Source: RPQJ01 sp963754125 | GTDB lineage: Bacteria > Pseudomonadota > Gammaproteobacteria > Steroidobacterales > Steroidobacteraceae | DNA length: 64,000 nt | Direction: 5' to 3' | Assembly (NCBI GenBank): GCA_963754125.1 | Contig: CAVWEX010000001.1 | Coordinates: 496,001-560,000, forward strand | Part shown: piece by piece, positions 1 to 8,102 of the stretch | Layout: each line of letters starts with the position of its first letter | Numbering within the stretch: position 1 is the first letter of the stretch | Position numbers and translations under genes: made by a program | The notes under the pieces: model-generated | The model's input: the letters and a program-made list of their open reading frames with translations, nothing else | Told to the model about the DNA's origin: nothing | Databases searched by the model: none

Positions 1-368
1 TGCTCGAGCACGAAGCTGTCGGGCTCCCGGTAGCCGGCCGCCTTCAGCCGGCGCTCGATCTCCGCCTGCGCTTCCTTGCTCACGTTGAGCGCGATGTGGT
101 GGAACGGCGACGGCGGCATCTTCGGGCCGAACAGCTCGGCATCCTCCTGGTTCGCGAACTGGAAGAACGCCAGCGCGCTGCCATCGCCGAGACCGAAGAA
201 CACGTGGCAGTAGGTGCGCAGCTTGCCGAACAGCTCGTCCGACTCGCACCAGGTCGCCACCAGCGGGAATCCGAGCACGTCCTCGTAGAACCTGCGCGTG
301 GCCTCGAGGTCGCGCGACACGTACGCCGTGTGGTGCAGCCTGGACGGCATTGAAGCCTGGGTAGCCAT
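1..368 (-). CDS. VOC (glyoxalase/extradiol dioxygenase fold) protein, C-terminus cut by window edge
   Basis: The minus strand reads an open frame from ATG at 368 off the left edge, giving about 122 residues. The start HHTAYVSRDL followed by RRFYEDVLGF is the classic first half of a vicinal-oxygen-chelate module, with a metal-ligand-type histidine pair near the N-terminus and a second HHIALNV segment near residue 85. An AGGAGGG ribosome site lies just upstream. It is the last visible gene of the minus operon that begins at 5683, which also carries a CoA-transferase and a lyase, so a catabolic ring-cleavage, isomerase or lyase role is plausible. The substrate cannot be read from the sequence. 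Confidence 0.8.
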   Translation of the reverse strand, partial: MATQASMPSRLHHTAYVSRDLEATRRFYEDVLGFPLVATWCESDELFGKLRTYCHVFFGLGDGSALAFFQFANQEDAELFGPKMPPSPFHHIALNVSKEAQAEIERRLKAAGYREPDSFVLE

Positions 369-380
369 GTTCGCCCTCCT

Positions 381-2603
381 TCAGAACCGGTACGTCAGCT
401 CGAGGCCCCAGACTCGCGGCTGGGCCTTGAACACGAAGTTGTTGGTGTAGCCGGGGCTTGGGAAGAACTGCGGCCCGGGCGACCACTCGGCATTGTATTC
501 CTCGTCCGTCAGGTTCCTGGACCAGGCGGTGATGGTCCAGATGTCGCTGCCGAAGCCCGCCCGCAGGTTGAGCAGGTTGACCGGGTCGCGGACCGTGACG
601 TTGTCCGGATACCAGTACGTGTCGCCGATGATCTGGAAGTCCGGACGGATGAAGTAGGTCAGGTCCTCGCCGAACGGCAGCGGGCCGAAGATCTGCGCGC
701 CGAGGTTGATCGTGTACTCCGAGACCAGCGGCGCCTGGTTGCCGACGTCGTTCGGGTCGCGCCCGGACTTCTTGATCTCGCTGTCCGTGTAGCCGACCCG
801 GGCATACAGGTCGAGCCAGTCGGTCGCCGCGGCCTGCAACTCGAGCTCGAAGCCCTGGTAGTCCACCTCGTCGAGGTTGCCGAGGTTCTGCGTGCCGGTA
901 TTCGGGTCGTACACGAAGAAGTACGAACCCTCGGCCTGGGTGAGGAAGGCGCTGAAGTTCGCGCTCAGTCGCCGGTCGAGGAACAGCGCCTTGACGCCGG
1001 CCTCGTAGGTGTCGGCGGTCTCCTTGTCGAACAGGTCCTCGACGCCCGGGATGTTGGCCGCGCCCACGCCGGTCTGGTTGAAGCCGCCGCTGCGGAAGCC
1101 GCGGCTGTAGCCCGCGTACAGCGTGAGATCGTCCGACGGTCGGTAGGTGAAGGTCAGCTTCGGCTGCCACTCGTCCCAGGTCTCCTTGCGGACCTGTCCC
1201 GTGACGGCGTCGGGCGTCGGCAGAAACTCCTGCGGCGTCTTGGTGGTGTTCTCACGCTCGTCCTCGTCGTAGCGCAGCGCGACGGCCACCTCGAGCTGGT
1301 CGGTGATGTCGTACTCGACCTCGCCGAACACGGCCCACGCGAAGTTGTCCTGCTCGTCGGCGAGGAAGGAGAACTGCGGGTTGAAGAGCGGCAGCGGGTT
1401 GCGCTTGACCTGCGGCACCTTCCAGCCCGGCACCGAGGGGCTCAGGTCGAACACGTTGCCGGTGGAAATGAACCGGTCGGTCTGGATGAAATACAGGCCG
1501 CCGATCCAGCGCAGGCGCTCGTCCGACGGCGAGGTGAAGCGCAGCTCCTGGCTGACGGCGCTCACGTCCAGCCACTGGTGCTGCGCCTGGTCCGCGCCGA
1601 AGAACGCGAACAGGACCGACTCCTCCACGGGGAGGAAGTCGAACTGGTCGCCGGTGAGGATCTCGTCGAGCGTGTCGTAGGCGGTGATCGACGTCAGCGT
1701 GCCGTACGCGGTCTCGTAATCGAGCTTCATCGAGGCGCCGAACAGGTCGCGCTCGTTCACGCCGCGGTTGTTGACGCGCACGTCGAGGCTGGTGTCGTTC
1801 ACGCTCTCGGTGATGTTGAAGTACAGCGCCTGCGTCTCCGTGTTCGACGCGGAGAGGCGGAAATCGGCCGTGAGGTTGTCGGTCACGTCCCAGATGAGAC
1901 GCGCCCGGCCCGACAGGTCCTTGAACGGGTCGGCCTCCTCGTCGAGGTAGGGATTGTCGATGTACCCGTCGGTGTCGAAGTAGGAGCCCGAGACCGAGAA
2001 GCGCAGCTTCTCTGAGTCTGCGACCGGCCCACCCACGCCGCCGCGCACGTAGTAGCCCGGACCCGAGTCGAAACCCGCGGTCACCCGGCCCTCGATCGCG
2101 TCGTAGCCCGGCTCACGGGTGCGGATGATGATGGCGCCGCCGATGGCGTTGCGGCCGTAGAGCGCGCCCTGCGGCCCCTTCAGCACCTCGATGCTCTCGA
2201 TGTCGAACAGCTCCTGGTTGAACTGCGACGGGTTCGCGAGCAGCACGCCGTCGACGGACACCGCCACCGACGGCTCGCTGTTGCGGGCCTGCGAGATGCC
2301 GCGCACCACGATGAAGGAGGTGCCCTGGTTCTGCGTCTGCACCATCTGCATGTTCGGCGTCAGCGCGATGAAGTCCTGCGGGCGGGTGATGCCCGCCGAC
2401 TCGATCTCCGCGGCGCTGAACGCGCTGATCGCGACCGGGACGTCCTGAAGCGACTCGTCGCGCTTGCGGGCCGTGACCACGATCTCCTCGAGCCCCATCG
2501 ACTCGGTCTCCTGCGCGTGGACCACCGCCGGCACGGGCACGGCCAGTGCCAGGGCCGTCGCGGCCGTTCCGAGCCGCCTGCTCACCGCTGTCCTGATGTT
2601 CAT
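381..2603 (-). CDS. TonB-dependent outer-membrane receptor
   Basis: This 740-residue protein should import a ligand across the outer membrane using TonB energy. Residues 1-30 form a signal peptide ending PAVVHA. EEIVVTA at about 39-45 is the TonB-box region typical of the iron-complex/pesticin-type receptor family of proteobacteria. The plug domain follows (SVDGVLLA, IEVLKGPQGALYGRNA), then a long beta-barrel that ends in a terminal Phe (ELTYRF). GGGGGAA upstream of the ATG serves as ribosome site. It sits between the MetE-like gene and the VOC gene in one operon, so the ligand is probably the substrate of that locus and not necessarily iron. The frame is intact. Confidence 0.95.
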   Translation of the reverse strand: MNIRTAVSRRLGTAATALALAVPVPAVVHAQETESMGLEEIVVTARKRDESLQDVPVAISAFSAAEIESAGITRPQDFIALTPNMQMVQTQNQGTSFIVVRGISQARNSEPSVAVSVDGVLLANPSQFNQELFDIESIEVLKGPQGALYGRNAIGGAIIIRTREPGYDAIEGRVTAGFDSGPGYYVRGGVGGPVADSEKLRFSVSGSYFDTDGYIDNPYLDEEADPFKDLSGRARLIWDVTDNLTADFRLSASNTETQALYFNITESVNDTSLDVRVNNRGVNERDLFGASMKLDYETAYGTLTSITAYDTLDEILTGDQFDFLPVEESVLFAFFGADQAQHQWLDVSAVSQELRFTSPSDERLRWIGGLYFIQTDRFISTGNVFDLSPSVPGWKVPQVKRNPLPLFNPQFSFLADEQDNFAWAVFGEVEYDITDQLEVAVALRYDEDERENTTKTPQEFLPTPDAVTGQVRKETWDEWQPKLTFTYRPSDDLTLYAGYSRGFRSGGFNQTGVGAANIPGVEDLFDKETADTYEAGVKALFLDRRLSANFSAFLTQAEGSYFFVYDPNTGTQNLGNLDEVDYQGFELELQAAATDWLDLYARVGYTDSEIKKSGRDPNDVGNQAPLVSEYTINLGAQIFGPLPFGEDLTYFIRPDFQIIGDTYWYPDNVTVRDPVNLLNLRAGFGSDIWTITAWSRNLTDEEYNAEWSPGPQFFPSPGYTNNFVFKAQPRVWGLELTYRF

Positions 2604-2636
2604 TGCAAATTCCCCCTGTCTAGAGAGCTCGTCGGC

Positions 2637-3674
2637 TCACGTTGCCTGCAGTTCCGCGCGGACGATCGCGGCGCCCGCGACCATCGACTTCATCTTCCCG
2701 ATCGCCGACTCGCGCGGCAGGTACTTCATGCCGCAGTCCGGAGCGATGATCAGGTTCTCCGCCGCCACGTAGGGCAGCGCACGGCGGATCCGCGCCGCGA
2801 CGATCTGTGGCGTCTCGACCTCGTGCTTCGACAGGTCGATGACGCCGAGCACGATCTTCTTGCCCGGCAGGGTCGCGAGCACGCTGCAGTCGAGGTTCGA
2901 CTGCGCGGTCTCGATGGAGACCTGCCGGCAGCTGCAGCCGGCGAGCTCGGGCAGGAAGGAGTAGGCCTCGGGACGCGCGTGGATGATGGCGGCGTAGCCG
3001 AAACAGATGTGCACGGCGGTGGTGCCGTTGACGCCGTCGAGCGCCCGGTTGAGGGCCTTGAGTCCGTACACTCGCGCCTCCTCGGGGCGGGCCTGCATGT
3101 ACGGCTCGTCGATCTGCACGACGTCCGCGCCGGCCGCGAACAGGTCCCTGATTTCCTCGTTGACCGCCGCGGCGTAGTCCATGGCCGCGAGTTCGCGGCT
3201 GCCGTCGTAGGCGTCGATCTGCGCCTGCTGCGCCATCGTGAACGGCCCGGGGACCGTGATCTTGACCGGCCGCGTGGTGTGCGACTTCAGGAAGCGCAGG
3301 TCATCCACCTCGACCGGACGCAGGCGCCGGATCGGGCCCACGACACGCGGCACGGGATTCGGGTGGCCGCTGCGATCGAGCGCCGTGCCCGGGTTGTCGA
3401 GGTCGACTCCTTCGAGCGCGGTCGCGAAGCGGTTCGAGTAGCTCTCGCGGCGGATCTCGCCGTCCGTGATGATGTCGAGCCCGGCCTCCTCCTGCGCACG
3501 GATCGCGACGATCGTGGCGTCGTCCTGCGCCTCCGTCAGGAACGGCTCGGGAATACGCCACAGCTCCCGGGCGCGCACGCGCGGCGGGAAGCGGCCGGCC
3601 AGCTTCGCGCGGTCGATCAGCCACTCCGGCTGGGGGAGGCTGCCGACGAGCATGGTGGGAAGAAGCATTGCCAT
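2637..3674 (-). CDS. Core MetE-like (cobalamin-independent methionine synthase C-domain) protein
   Basis: The product has 345 residues and covers only the C-terminal catalytic barrel of MetE; the folate-binding N-terminal half is absent. All four zinc ligands of the family are visible: His222 and Cys224 in HICFGY, Glu255 in VSIETAQS, and Cys314 in APDCGMKYL. ITDGEIRR near residue 70 is also typical of the family. Core-MetE proteins act as methyltransferases with donors other than polyglutamyl-folate, and several sit in catabolic operons. Here it is 12 bases downstream of a CoA-transferase and upstream of a TonB receptor, which suggests methyl transfer during breakdown of an imported compound rather than housekeeping methionine synthesis. 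Function remains inferred. Confidence 0.85.
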   Translation of the reverse strand: MAMLLPTMLVGSLPQPEWLIDRAKLAGRFPPRVRARELWRIPEPFLTEAQDDATIVAIRAQEEAGLDIITDGEIRRESYSNRFATALEGVDLDNPGTALDRSGHPNPVPRVVGPIRRLRPVEVDDLRFLKSHTTRPVKITVPGPFTMAQQAQIDAYDGSRELAAMDYAAAVNEEIRDLFAAGADVVQIDEPYMQARPEEARVYGLKALNRALDGVNGTTAVHICFGYAAIIHARPEAYSFLPELAGCSCRQVSIETAQSNLDCSVLATLPGKKIVLGVIDLSKHEVETPQIVAARIRRALPYVAAENLIIAPDCGMKYLPRESAIGKMKSMVAGAAIVRAELQAT

Positions 3675-3686
3675 ATCTCCGGAGCG

Positions 3687-4880
3687 TCAGTGAGCCGAGG
3701 CCATGGCGGGGTGGGCGCCGGCCGGAGGTAGCTCCGGCCAACACCCACCTTGCGTCACGCGGGCGCGGATGTCGTCGCCGTGCTCGCCGAGCAGCGGCGC
3801 CGGGCGAACGCTGCCCGCACGCAGGCCGTCGAACTGCACCGCCGGTCGCACCGCCTCGCGGGCGGTGTGCGGCGGCTCGACGGGGACCACGAGGCCGAGA
3901 TGCCGCACCTGCGGATCGCCGACGACGTCGGCGACGCTGTTGATCGGCGCGCCCGGCACGTCGTTCTCGCGCAGGCGCTCGACCCACTCCTCGAGCGTCC
4001 GCTTGCGGAACAGCCGGTCGAGTTCGGCGCCGAGCGCCTCGTAGTTCTCGATACGGGCCAGGCGGGTCGCGAAGCGCGGGTCGCGGGCCAGCTCCGGCGC
4101 ATCGAGCGCAGCGACGAGCCCGGTCCAGAACTTCTCGAGCGACGAGAGGTGGATCGCCATCATGCCGCCGTCGGAGGTGTGCAGGATGTGCGCCTGCGCG
4201 AGGCGCGGGCGGTCGCTCGACTTCGGCACCGTGCCGAGCGCGAAGTACGCCGCGAACGGCTCGACCGCGAAGTGGGCCATGGCCTCGAGCATCGAGACCT
4301 CGACCACGTGGCCACGGCCGGAGCGCGTCCGCTCGAACAGCGCGCCGAGCACGCCGTAGGCGGCGTAGATGCCCGTGATCGCGTCCGCGAGTGCAGGCCC
4401 CAGGAAGCGCGGCCGCTCGGGATCGACCACCACGCTCAGGAAGCCGCTCAGGGCCTGCGCGACGGAGTCGTAGCTCGGACGGTCCACGTACGGGCCGCTC
4501 GACCCGAAGCCGCTGATCGAGCAGTAGACGAGGCGCGGGTTGATGCGCTGCAACTGCTCCGCCGACGCGCCGAGCCGCTCGGCGGTGCCGGGACGGAAAT
4601 TCTGGATGTAGACGTCCGCCTCGCGGACCAGCTGGTTGAAGAGCCCGCGGTCGCCGTCCTGCTTGAGGTCGAGGCAGAGGCTGCGCTTGTTGCGGTTATA
4701 GGCCTGGAAATGCGGCGAGTACTGCCCTTCCTGGTAGGCGCGGTACGGGTCGCCGTCCGGGCTCTCGACCTTGATCACGTCGGCGCCGAGGTCGGCGAGC
4801 ATCATCCCGGCGCACGGCCCGGTGATGAAGGTGCCCTGCTCGAGCACGCGGATGCCGCGCAGCACCGTGGGCCCGATCAT
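3687..4880 (-). CDS. Class III (CaiB/BaiF) CoA-transferase
   Basis: The 397-residue protein starts at ATG 4880, where the family signature begins (GIRVLEQGTFITGPCAGMML); the long upstream extension of the frame is not homologous. VESPDGDPYR and NRNKRSLCLDL are standard CaiB/BaiF blocks, and Asp138 in PSYDSVAQA matches the catalytic aspartate that forms the acyl anhydride with the substrate. It should move CoA from a donor thioester to an organic acid. The start overlaps the stop of the upstream lyase gene by one base (TGATG), so the two are translationally coupled. Together they could activate a C5-C6 hydroxy acid and then cleave it. The acid is unknown. Confidence 0.92.
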   Translation of the reverse strand: MIGPTVLRGIRVLEQGTFITGPCAGMMLADLGADVIKVESPDGDPYRAYQEGQYSPHFQAYNRNKRSLCLDLKQDGDRGLFNQLVREADVYIQNFRPGTAERLGASAEQLQRINPRLVYCSISGFGSSGPYVDRPSYDSVAQALSGFLSVVVDPERPRFLGPALADAITGIYAAYGVLGALFERTRSGRGHVVEVSMLEAMAHFAVEPFAAYFALGTVPKSSDRPRLAQAHILHTSDGGMMAIHLSSLEKFWTGLVAALDAPELARDPRFATRLARIENYEALGAELDRLFRKRTLEEWVERLRENDVPGAPINSVADVVGDPQVRHLGLVVPVEPPHTAREAVRPAVQFDGLRAGSVRPAPLLGEHGDDIRARVTQGGCWPELPPAGAHPAMASAH

Positions 4881-5683
4881 CACTGGCCCTCGACGAATCC
4901 GGCCGGCGCTTCGCCGTCGTAGGCGATGGCCGTGGAACCGGCGTGGGAGAGCACGAAGCCGATGGGCCGCTGCTGCTCCTCGAGCAGGTGCGCGATCAGC
5001 CCCGCCGTGCGCGCGAGGATCGGCACGCCCTTGAGCGCCAGCAGCGGATAGCCGGCGTCGAGCAGCACGGCCGGGATCGCCGCGGACACGTTCATGGTCA
5101 GGCGCTTGCCCGTCAGCTCCGGCAGCAGCCCCTCGACCACGCGCGCCGCCTCGATGTGCGCGCCGGACGTGCCGTTCTCGGCAGCGACCTCCAGGAGCCG
5201 CGCGGCCCGCGGATCGGCGCCCTTGTGCAGCGGGTGTCCGTAACCGGGCACAGGACGGCGCGCGGCCCGGTACTCGCCGACGACATCCCGTGCAGCCGCC
5301 TCGAGGTCGCCGCTGCCGGCTCGGGTCACCACGTCGTCCAGGAAGCGACCCGCGGCCTCGGTGGAGCCGAACACGACGGAGCCACAACCAAGAATTCCGG
5401 CCGCCACCGCGCCCTGCAGGGCCTCGGGCGCCGCGGCCAGCGTCATGCGGCTTGCCTGCACGCTCGGCACGAGCCCGTGCTCGGCGATCGCGACCAGCGT
5501 CGCGTCGAGTGCCGCTCGCTGCCCGGGCGTAGGCATCTGGCCGGTGATGAGCAACCACACGTAGTCGCTGAAGCCGGTGCGACCGATCAGCTCGCCGCAG
5601 AGGTCGCGGCCGCGCACGACGATCGTCTCGGGATTCGAGCCGCAGATTGCCGTGTGTCGATGCTCCTGCCGACCGATCTTCAT
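4880..5683 (-). CDS. Citryl-CoA lyase / citrate synthase-fold C-C lyase
   Basis: The product has 267 residues and belongs to the citrate synthase superfamily, short form. The motif PGYGHPLHKGADPRA at about 146-160 carries the His and Asp residues (His150, His153, Asp157) shared by citryl-CoA lyase, the lyase module of ATP-citrate lyase and methylcitrate synthases. GSVVFGSTEA lies upstream. No ATP-grasp domain is present, so retro-aldol cleavage of a CoA thioester such as a citryl- or citramalyl-type CoA is likely. It is the first gene of the minus operon, directly downstream of the two IclR-type operator palindromes, and is coupled to the CoA-transferase. The exact substrate is inference. Confidence 0.85.
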   Translation of the reverse strand: MKIGRQEHRHTAICGSNPETIVVRGRDLCGELIGRTGFSDYVWLLITGQMPTPGQRAALDATLVAIAEHGLVPSVQASRMTLAAAPEALQGAVAAGILGCGSVVFGSTEAAGRFLDDVVTRAGSGDLEAAARDVVGEYRAARRPVPGYGHPLHKGADPRAARLLEVAAENGTSGAHIEAARVVEGLLPELTGKRLTMNVSAAIPAVLLDAGYPLLALKGVPILARTAGLIAHLLEEQQRPIGFVLSHAGSTAIAYDGEAPAGFVEGQ

Positions 5684-5710
5684 GCGCGCCCCTGCGAGGA
5701 CCGGGAGATT

Positions 5711-5743
5711 TTTCGCTTGGCGAAAACTATTTCGTTGTGCGAA
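5711..5743. promoter_or_regulatory. Tandem 13-bp palindromes, probable IclR operators
   Basis: The 141-base gap between two divergent genes holds TTCGCTTGGCGAA (5712-5724) and TTCGTTGTGCGAA (5731-5743). Both are inverted repeats of TTCG..CGAA type, with centres 19 bases apart, close to two helical turns. They sit beside an IclR-family gene, the usual arrangement for autoregulation and control of the divergent catabolic operon. The repeats are seen directly; binding by this IclR protein is inferred. Confidence 0.65.
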
Positions 5744-5824
5744 GATCATCTTCGGTTTGCAACGGCTTGTCAACGGCCCGCCGCCGTGTTTGCCGCCGTG
5801 TCCACCGCGCAGGAGTTGCCGCCC

Positions 5825-6634
5825 ATGCCGCGCACCCGACCGTCGACCGCACGCCGCGAGGTGATGGGCGGGCTCGCGAAGGGCCTCGAGGTCATCCTCT
5901 CCTTCACCCGCGAGCGGCCGACGCTGACGCTGTCGCAGGTCGCCGCGGCCACCGGCCTGCCGGCGGCCACCGCACGACGCTGCCTTCACACGCTGGAAGA
6001 GCTCGGCTACGTCGCACGCAGCGGGCGCACGTTCCTGCTCCGCCCGAAGGTGCTCGAGCTGGGGGCGGCCTACCTCGAGTCCATGAACATCGAGGCCGTG
6101 ACGCGCAACTATCTGGAGGATCTCGCGCTGCGCACCGGCGATTCCGCCTCGCTCGCGGTGCTCGACGGCACCGAGATCATCTACGTCGCGCGCGCCTCGC
6201 TGCGCACGCTGCTACGCCTCGAGGCCCACGTCGGCAGCCGGTTGCCCGCGTACGCGACGTCGATGGGACGGGTGCTGCTCGCGGGCCTGCCGCGTGAGCG
6301 GCTGGACGCCTACTTCGAGCAGGCCCGGCTGGTGGCCCTGACGGAGCACACCGTGACCGACCGCAAGCGCCTCGAGCGCCTCATCGACGACTGTCGCCGC
6401 AACGGCTACGCGGCCGTGGAGGACGAACTCGCGATCGGTGTCGTCGCCGTCGCCGTGCCCGTGGTCGATCACGCCGGCCGCGTCGTGGCCGCGCTCAACA
6501 GCTCGGGCCACTCCAAGAAGCTGACCAAGGCGCAGCTGGTGCGCGAGCGCCTGCCCGTGCTGCGGCAGGTGAGCCAGCAGATCTGCCGCGAGCTTGCGCA
6601 CGTCCCCGCGCTCGCGCTCAGCACGCAGGGCTGA
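5825..6634 (+). CDS. IclR-family transcriptional regulator (PcaR/PobR-like subgroup)
   Basis: The 269-residue regulator begins at ATG 5825. An N-terminal winged helix-turn-helix spans about residues 15-75 (GLAKGLEVILSF, then TLSQVAAATGLPAATARR), followed by the IclR effector-binding domain from about 85. The sequence resembles the PcaR/PcaU/PobR subgroup that responds to aromatic acids. It is divergent from the citryl-CoA lyase operon with two palindromes between them. The next gene starts 4 bases after its stop, so regulator, hydrolase and WrbA are likely cotranscribed. The inducer is probably an aromatic or organic acid handled by the neighbouring enzymes; this is inference. Confidence 0.93.
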   Translation: MPRTRPSTARREVMGGLAKGLEVILSFTRERPTLTLSQVAAATGLPAATARRCLHTLEELGYVARSGRTFLLRPKVLELGAAYLESMNIEAVTRNYLEDLALRTGDSASLAVLDGTEIIYVARASLRTLLRLEAHVGSRLPAYATSMGRVLLAGLPRERLDAYFEQARLVALTEHTVTDRKRLERLIDDCRRNGYAAVEDELAIGVVAVAVPVVDHAGRVVAALNSSGHSKKLTKAQLVRERLPVLRQVSQQICRELAHVPALALSTQG

Positions 6635-6637
6635 GCG

Positions 6638-7468
6638 GTGACTCCGGCCGTGACAGCCCGCACCGGATCCTGCCGTTACCTCGACGCGGGGGACGCCCGG
6701 CTGTGCTACCGGGACGACGGCAGCGGCCCGGCGCTGGTGCTGGTCCACGGCTGGTTGCTCGACTCGACGATGTGGGCCGCCCAGGTGACGGCCTGGGCGC
6801 CGCGCTTCCGCGTGCTGCGCCTGGACCGCCGCGGGTTCGGCGATTCCTCGGGCCCATCCGATCTCGCGGCGGACGCCCGGGACGTGGTGCGACTCCTCGA
6901 CCGGCTCGGCATCGGGCGCGCCGCCATCCTCGGGATGTCGCAGGGCGCGCGGATCGCACTGCACCTCGCGGACAGCGCACCGGAGCGCGTCGCCTGCCTC
7001 GTGCTCGACGGCACCCCCGCCATCGCCGGCCTGCCGGGCGACTGGCCGAGCGAGACCCCCGCCGAGCATTACCGCAGCCTGCTCATCGAGCAAGGCATCG
7101 GCGCCCTCCGTAGCGAACTCGCGAATCATCCGCTGATGCAGCTGCGCACGCTGAATCCCGTCGCGCGCGCCATGCTCGATGCGATGCTCGAGCGCTACGA
7201 CGGAGCCGACCTCCTCGCCGTGCCGCCCACGTCCATCGACGTTGCACCCGGGCGCCTCGCCGAACTCGCGCCACCGGTGCTGCTGCTGAACGGCGCGCTC
7301 GACACGCCGATACGCCTGCACGTCGCAGGCGCGCTCGCGACGCTGCTGCCGACCGCCGAGCGGCAGATGCTGCGCCAGGCCGGCCACCTCGCCTGCCTCG
7401 ACGCCCGCGAAACCTACAGCGCGGTCGTCCTCGAATTCCTTACCCGCAACCTGCACCGATGGGCCTGA
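6638..7468 (+). CDS. Alpha/beta-hydrolase (3-oxoadipate enol-lactonase-like)
   Basis: This 276-residue enzyme starts with GTG 4 bases after the IclR stop. The oxyanion-hole segment VHGWLLDS (about 36-43), nucleophile elbow GMSQGA with Ser101, acid Asp222 in GALDTP and His250 in QAGHLAC form a complete alpha/beta-hydrolase triad. Overall spacing fits enol-lactone hydrolase and general esterase types. In this IclR-headed operon it could open a lactone or cleave an ester made during breakdown of an aromatic or cyclic compound. There is no signal peptide, so it should be cytoplasmic. A more exact substrate cannot be given. Confidence 0.9.
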   Translation: MTPAVTARTGSCRYLDAGDARLCYRDDGSGPALVLVHGWLLDSTMWAAQVTAWAPRFRVLRLDRRGFGDSSGPSDLAADARDVVRLLDRLGIGRAAILGMSQGARIALHLADSAPERVACLVLDGTPAIAGLPGDWPSETPAEHYRSLLIEQGIGALRSELANHPLMQLRTLNPVARAMLDAMLERYDGADLLAVPPTSIDVAPGRLAELAPPVLLLNGALDTPIRLHVAGALATLLPTAERQMLRQAGHLACLDARETYSAVVLEFLTRNLHRWA

Positions 7469-7484
7469 GCGCCCGGGAGACGTC

Positions 7485-8102
7485 ATGACCCGAATCCTCG
7501 TCCTCTACTACAGCAGCTACGGGCACATCGAGCAGATGGCCCATTCCCAGGCGGAAGGCGTCCGCAAGGTCGACGGCGTGGACGTCGTCGTCAAGCGCGT
7601 GCCCGAGCTCGTGCCCCCCGAGGTCGCGAAGTCGTCCGGGTTCCGGCTCGACCAGCCCGCGCCGATCGCCGCCCCGAACGAGCTCTCGGACTACGACGCG
7701 ATCATCTTCGGGACGCCGACCCGCTTCGGCAACATGGCGTCGCAGATGCGGAACTTTCTCGACCAGACCGGCGGCCTGTGGATGAAGAATGCACTGGTCG
7801 GGAAGTTCGGGAGCGTGTTCTGCAGCACCGCCAGCCAGCACGGCGGGCAGGAGACCACCATCACCTCCTTCCACACCACGCTGCTGCACCACGGGATGTT
7901 GATCATCGGCCTGCCGTACTCGTTCACGGAGCTCTCGTCGATGCAGGAAATCCAGGGCGGCACGCCGTACGGTGCGAGCTGCGTGACGGGCGCCGGGCCC
8001 GACCTGCGCATGCCGACGGAGCGGGAACTGCTGCTGTGCCGCTACCAGGGCGAGCACGTCGCGAAGATCACCCGCCAGTACGCCCGGGGCGCGGCCTCAT
8101 AG
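7485..8102 (+). CDS. wrbA: NAD(P)H:quinone oxidoreductase, WrbA type
   Basis: The 205-residue flavodoxin-fold protein carries the WrbA FMN-binding start YYSSYGHIEQMA (about 8-19), then GTPTRFGNMASQMRNFLD (about 76-93) and the STASQHGGQETT loop. Length and motifs match WrbA, a tetrameric two-electron quinone reductase that avoids semiquinones. It is the third gene of the IclR operon, 16 bases after the hydrolase, so it may detoxify quinones formed from an aromatic substrate. Its end overlaps the convergent S10 peptidase gene by 6 bases. Confidence 0.95.
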   Translation: MTRILVLYYSSYGHIEQMAHSQAEGVRKVDGVDVVVKRVPELVPPEVAKSSGFRLDQPAPIAAPNELSDYDAIIFGTPTRFGNMASQMRNFLDQTGGLWMKNALVGKFGSVFCSTASQHGGQETTITSFHTTLLHHGMLIIGLPYSFTELSSMQEIQGGTPYGASCVTGAGPDLRMPTERELLLCRYQGEHVAKITRQYARGAAS

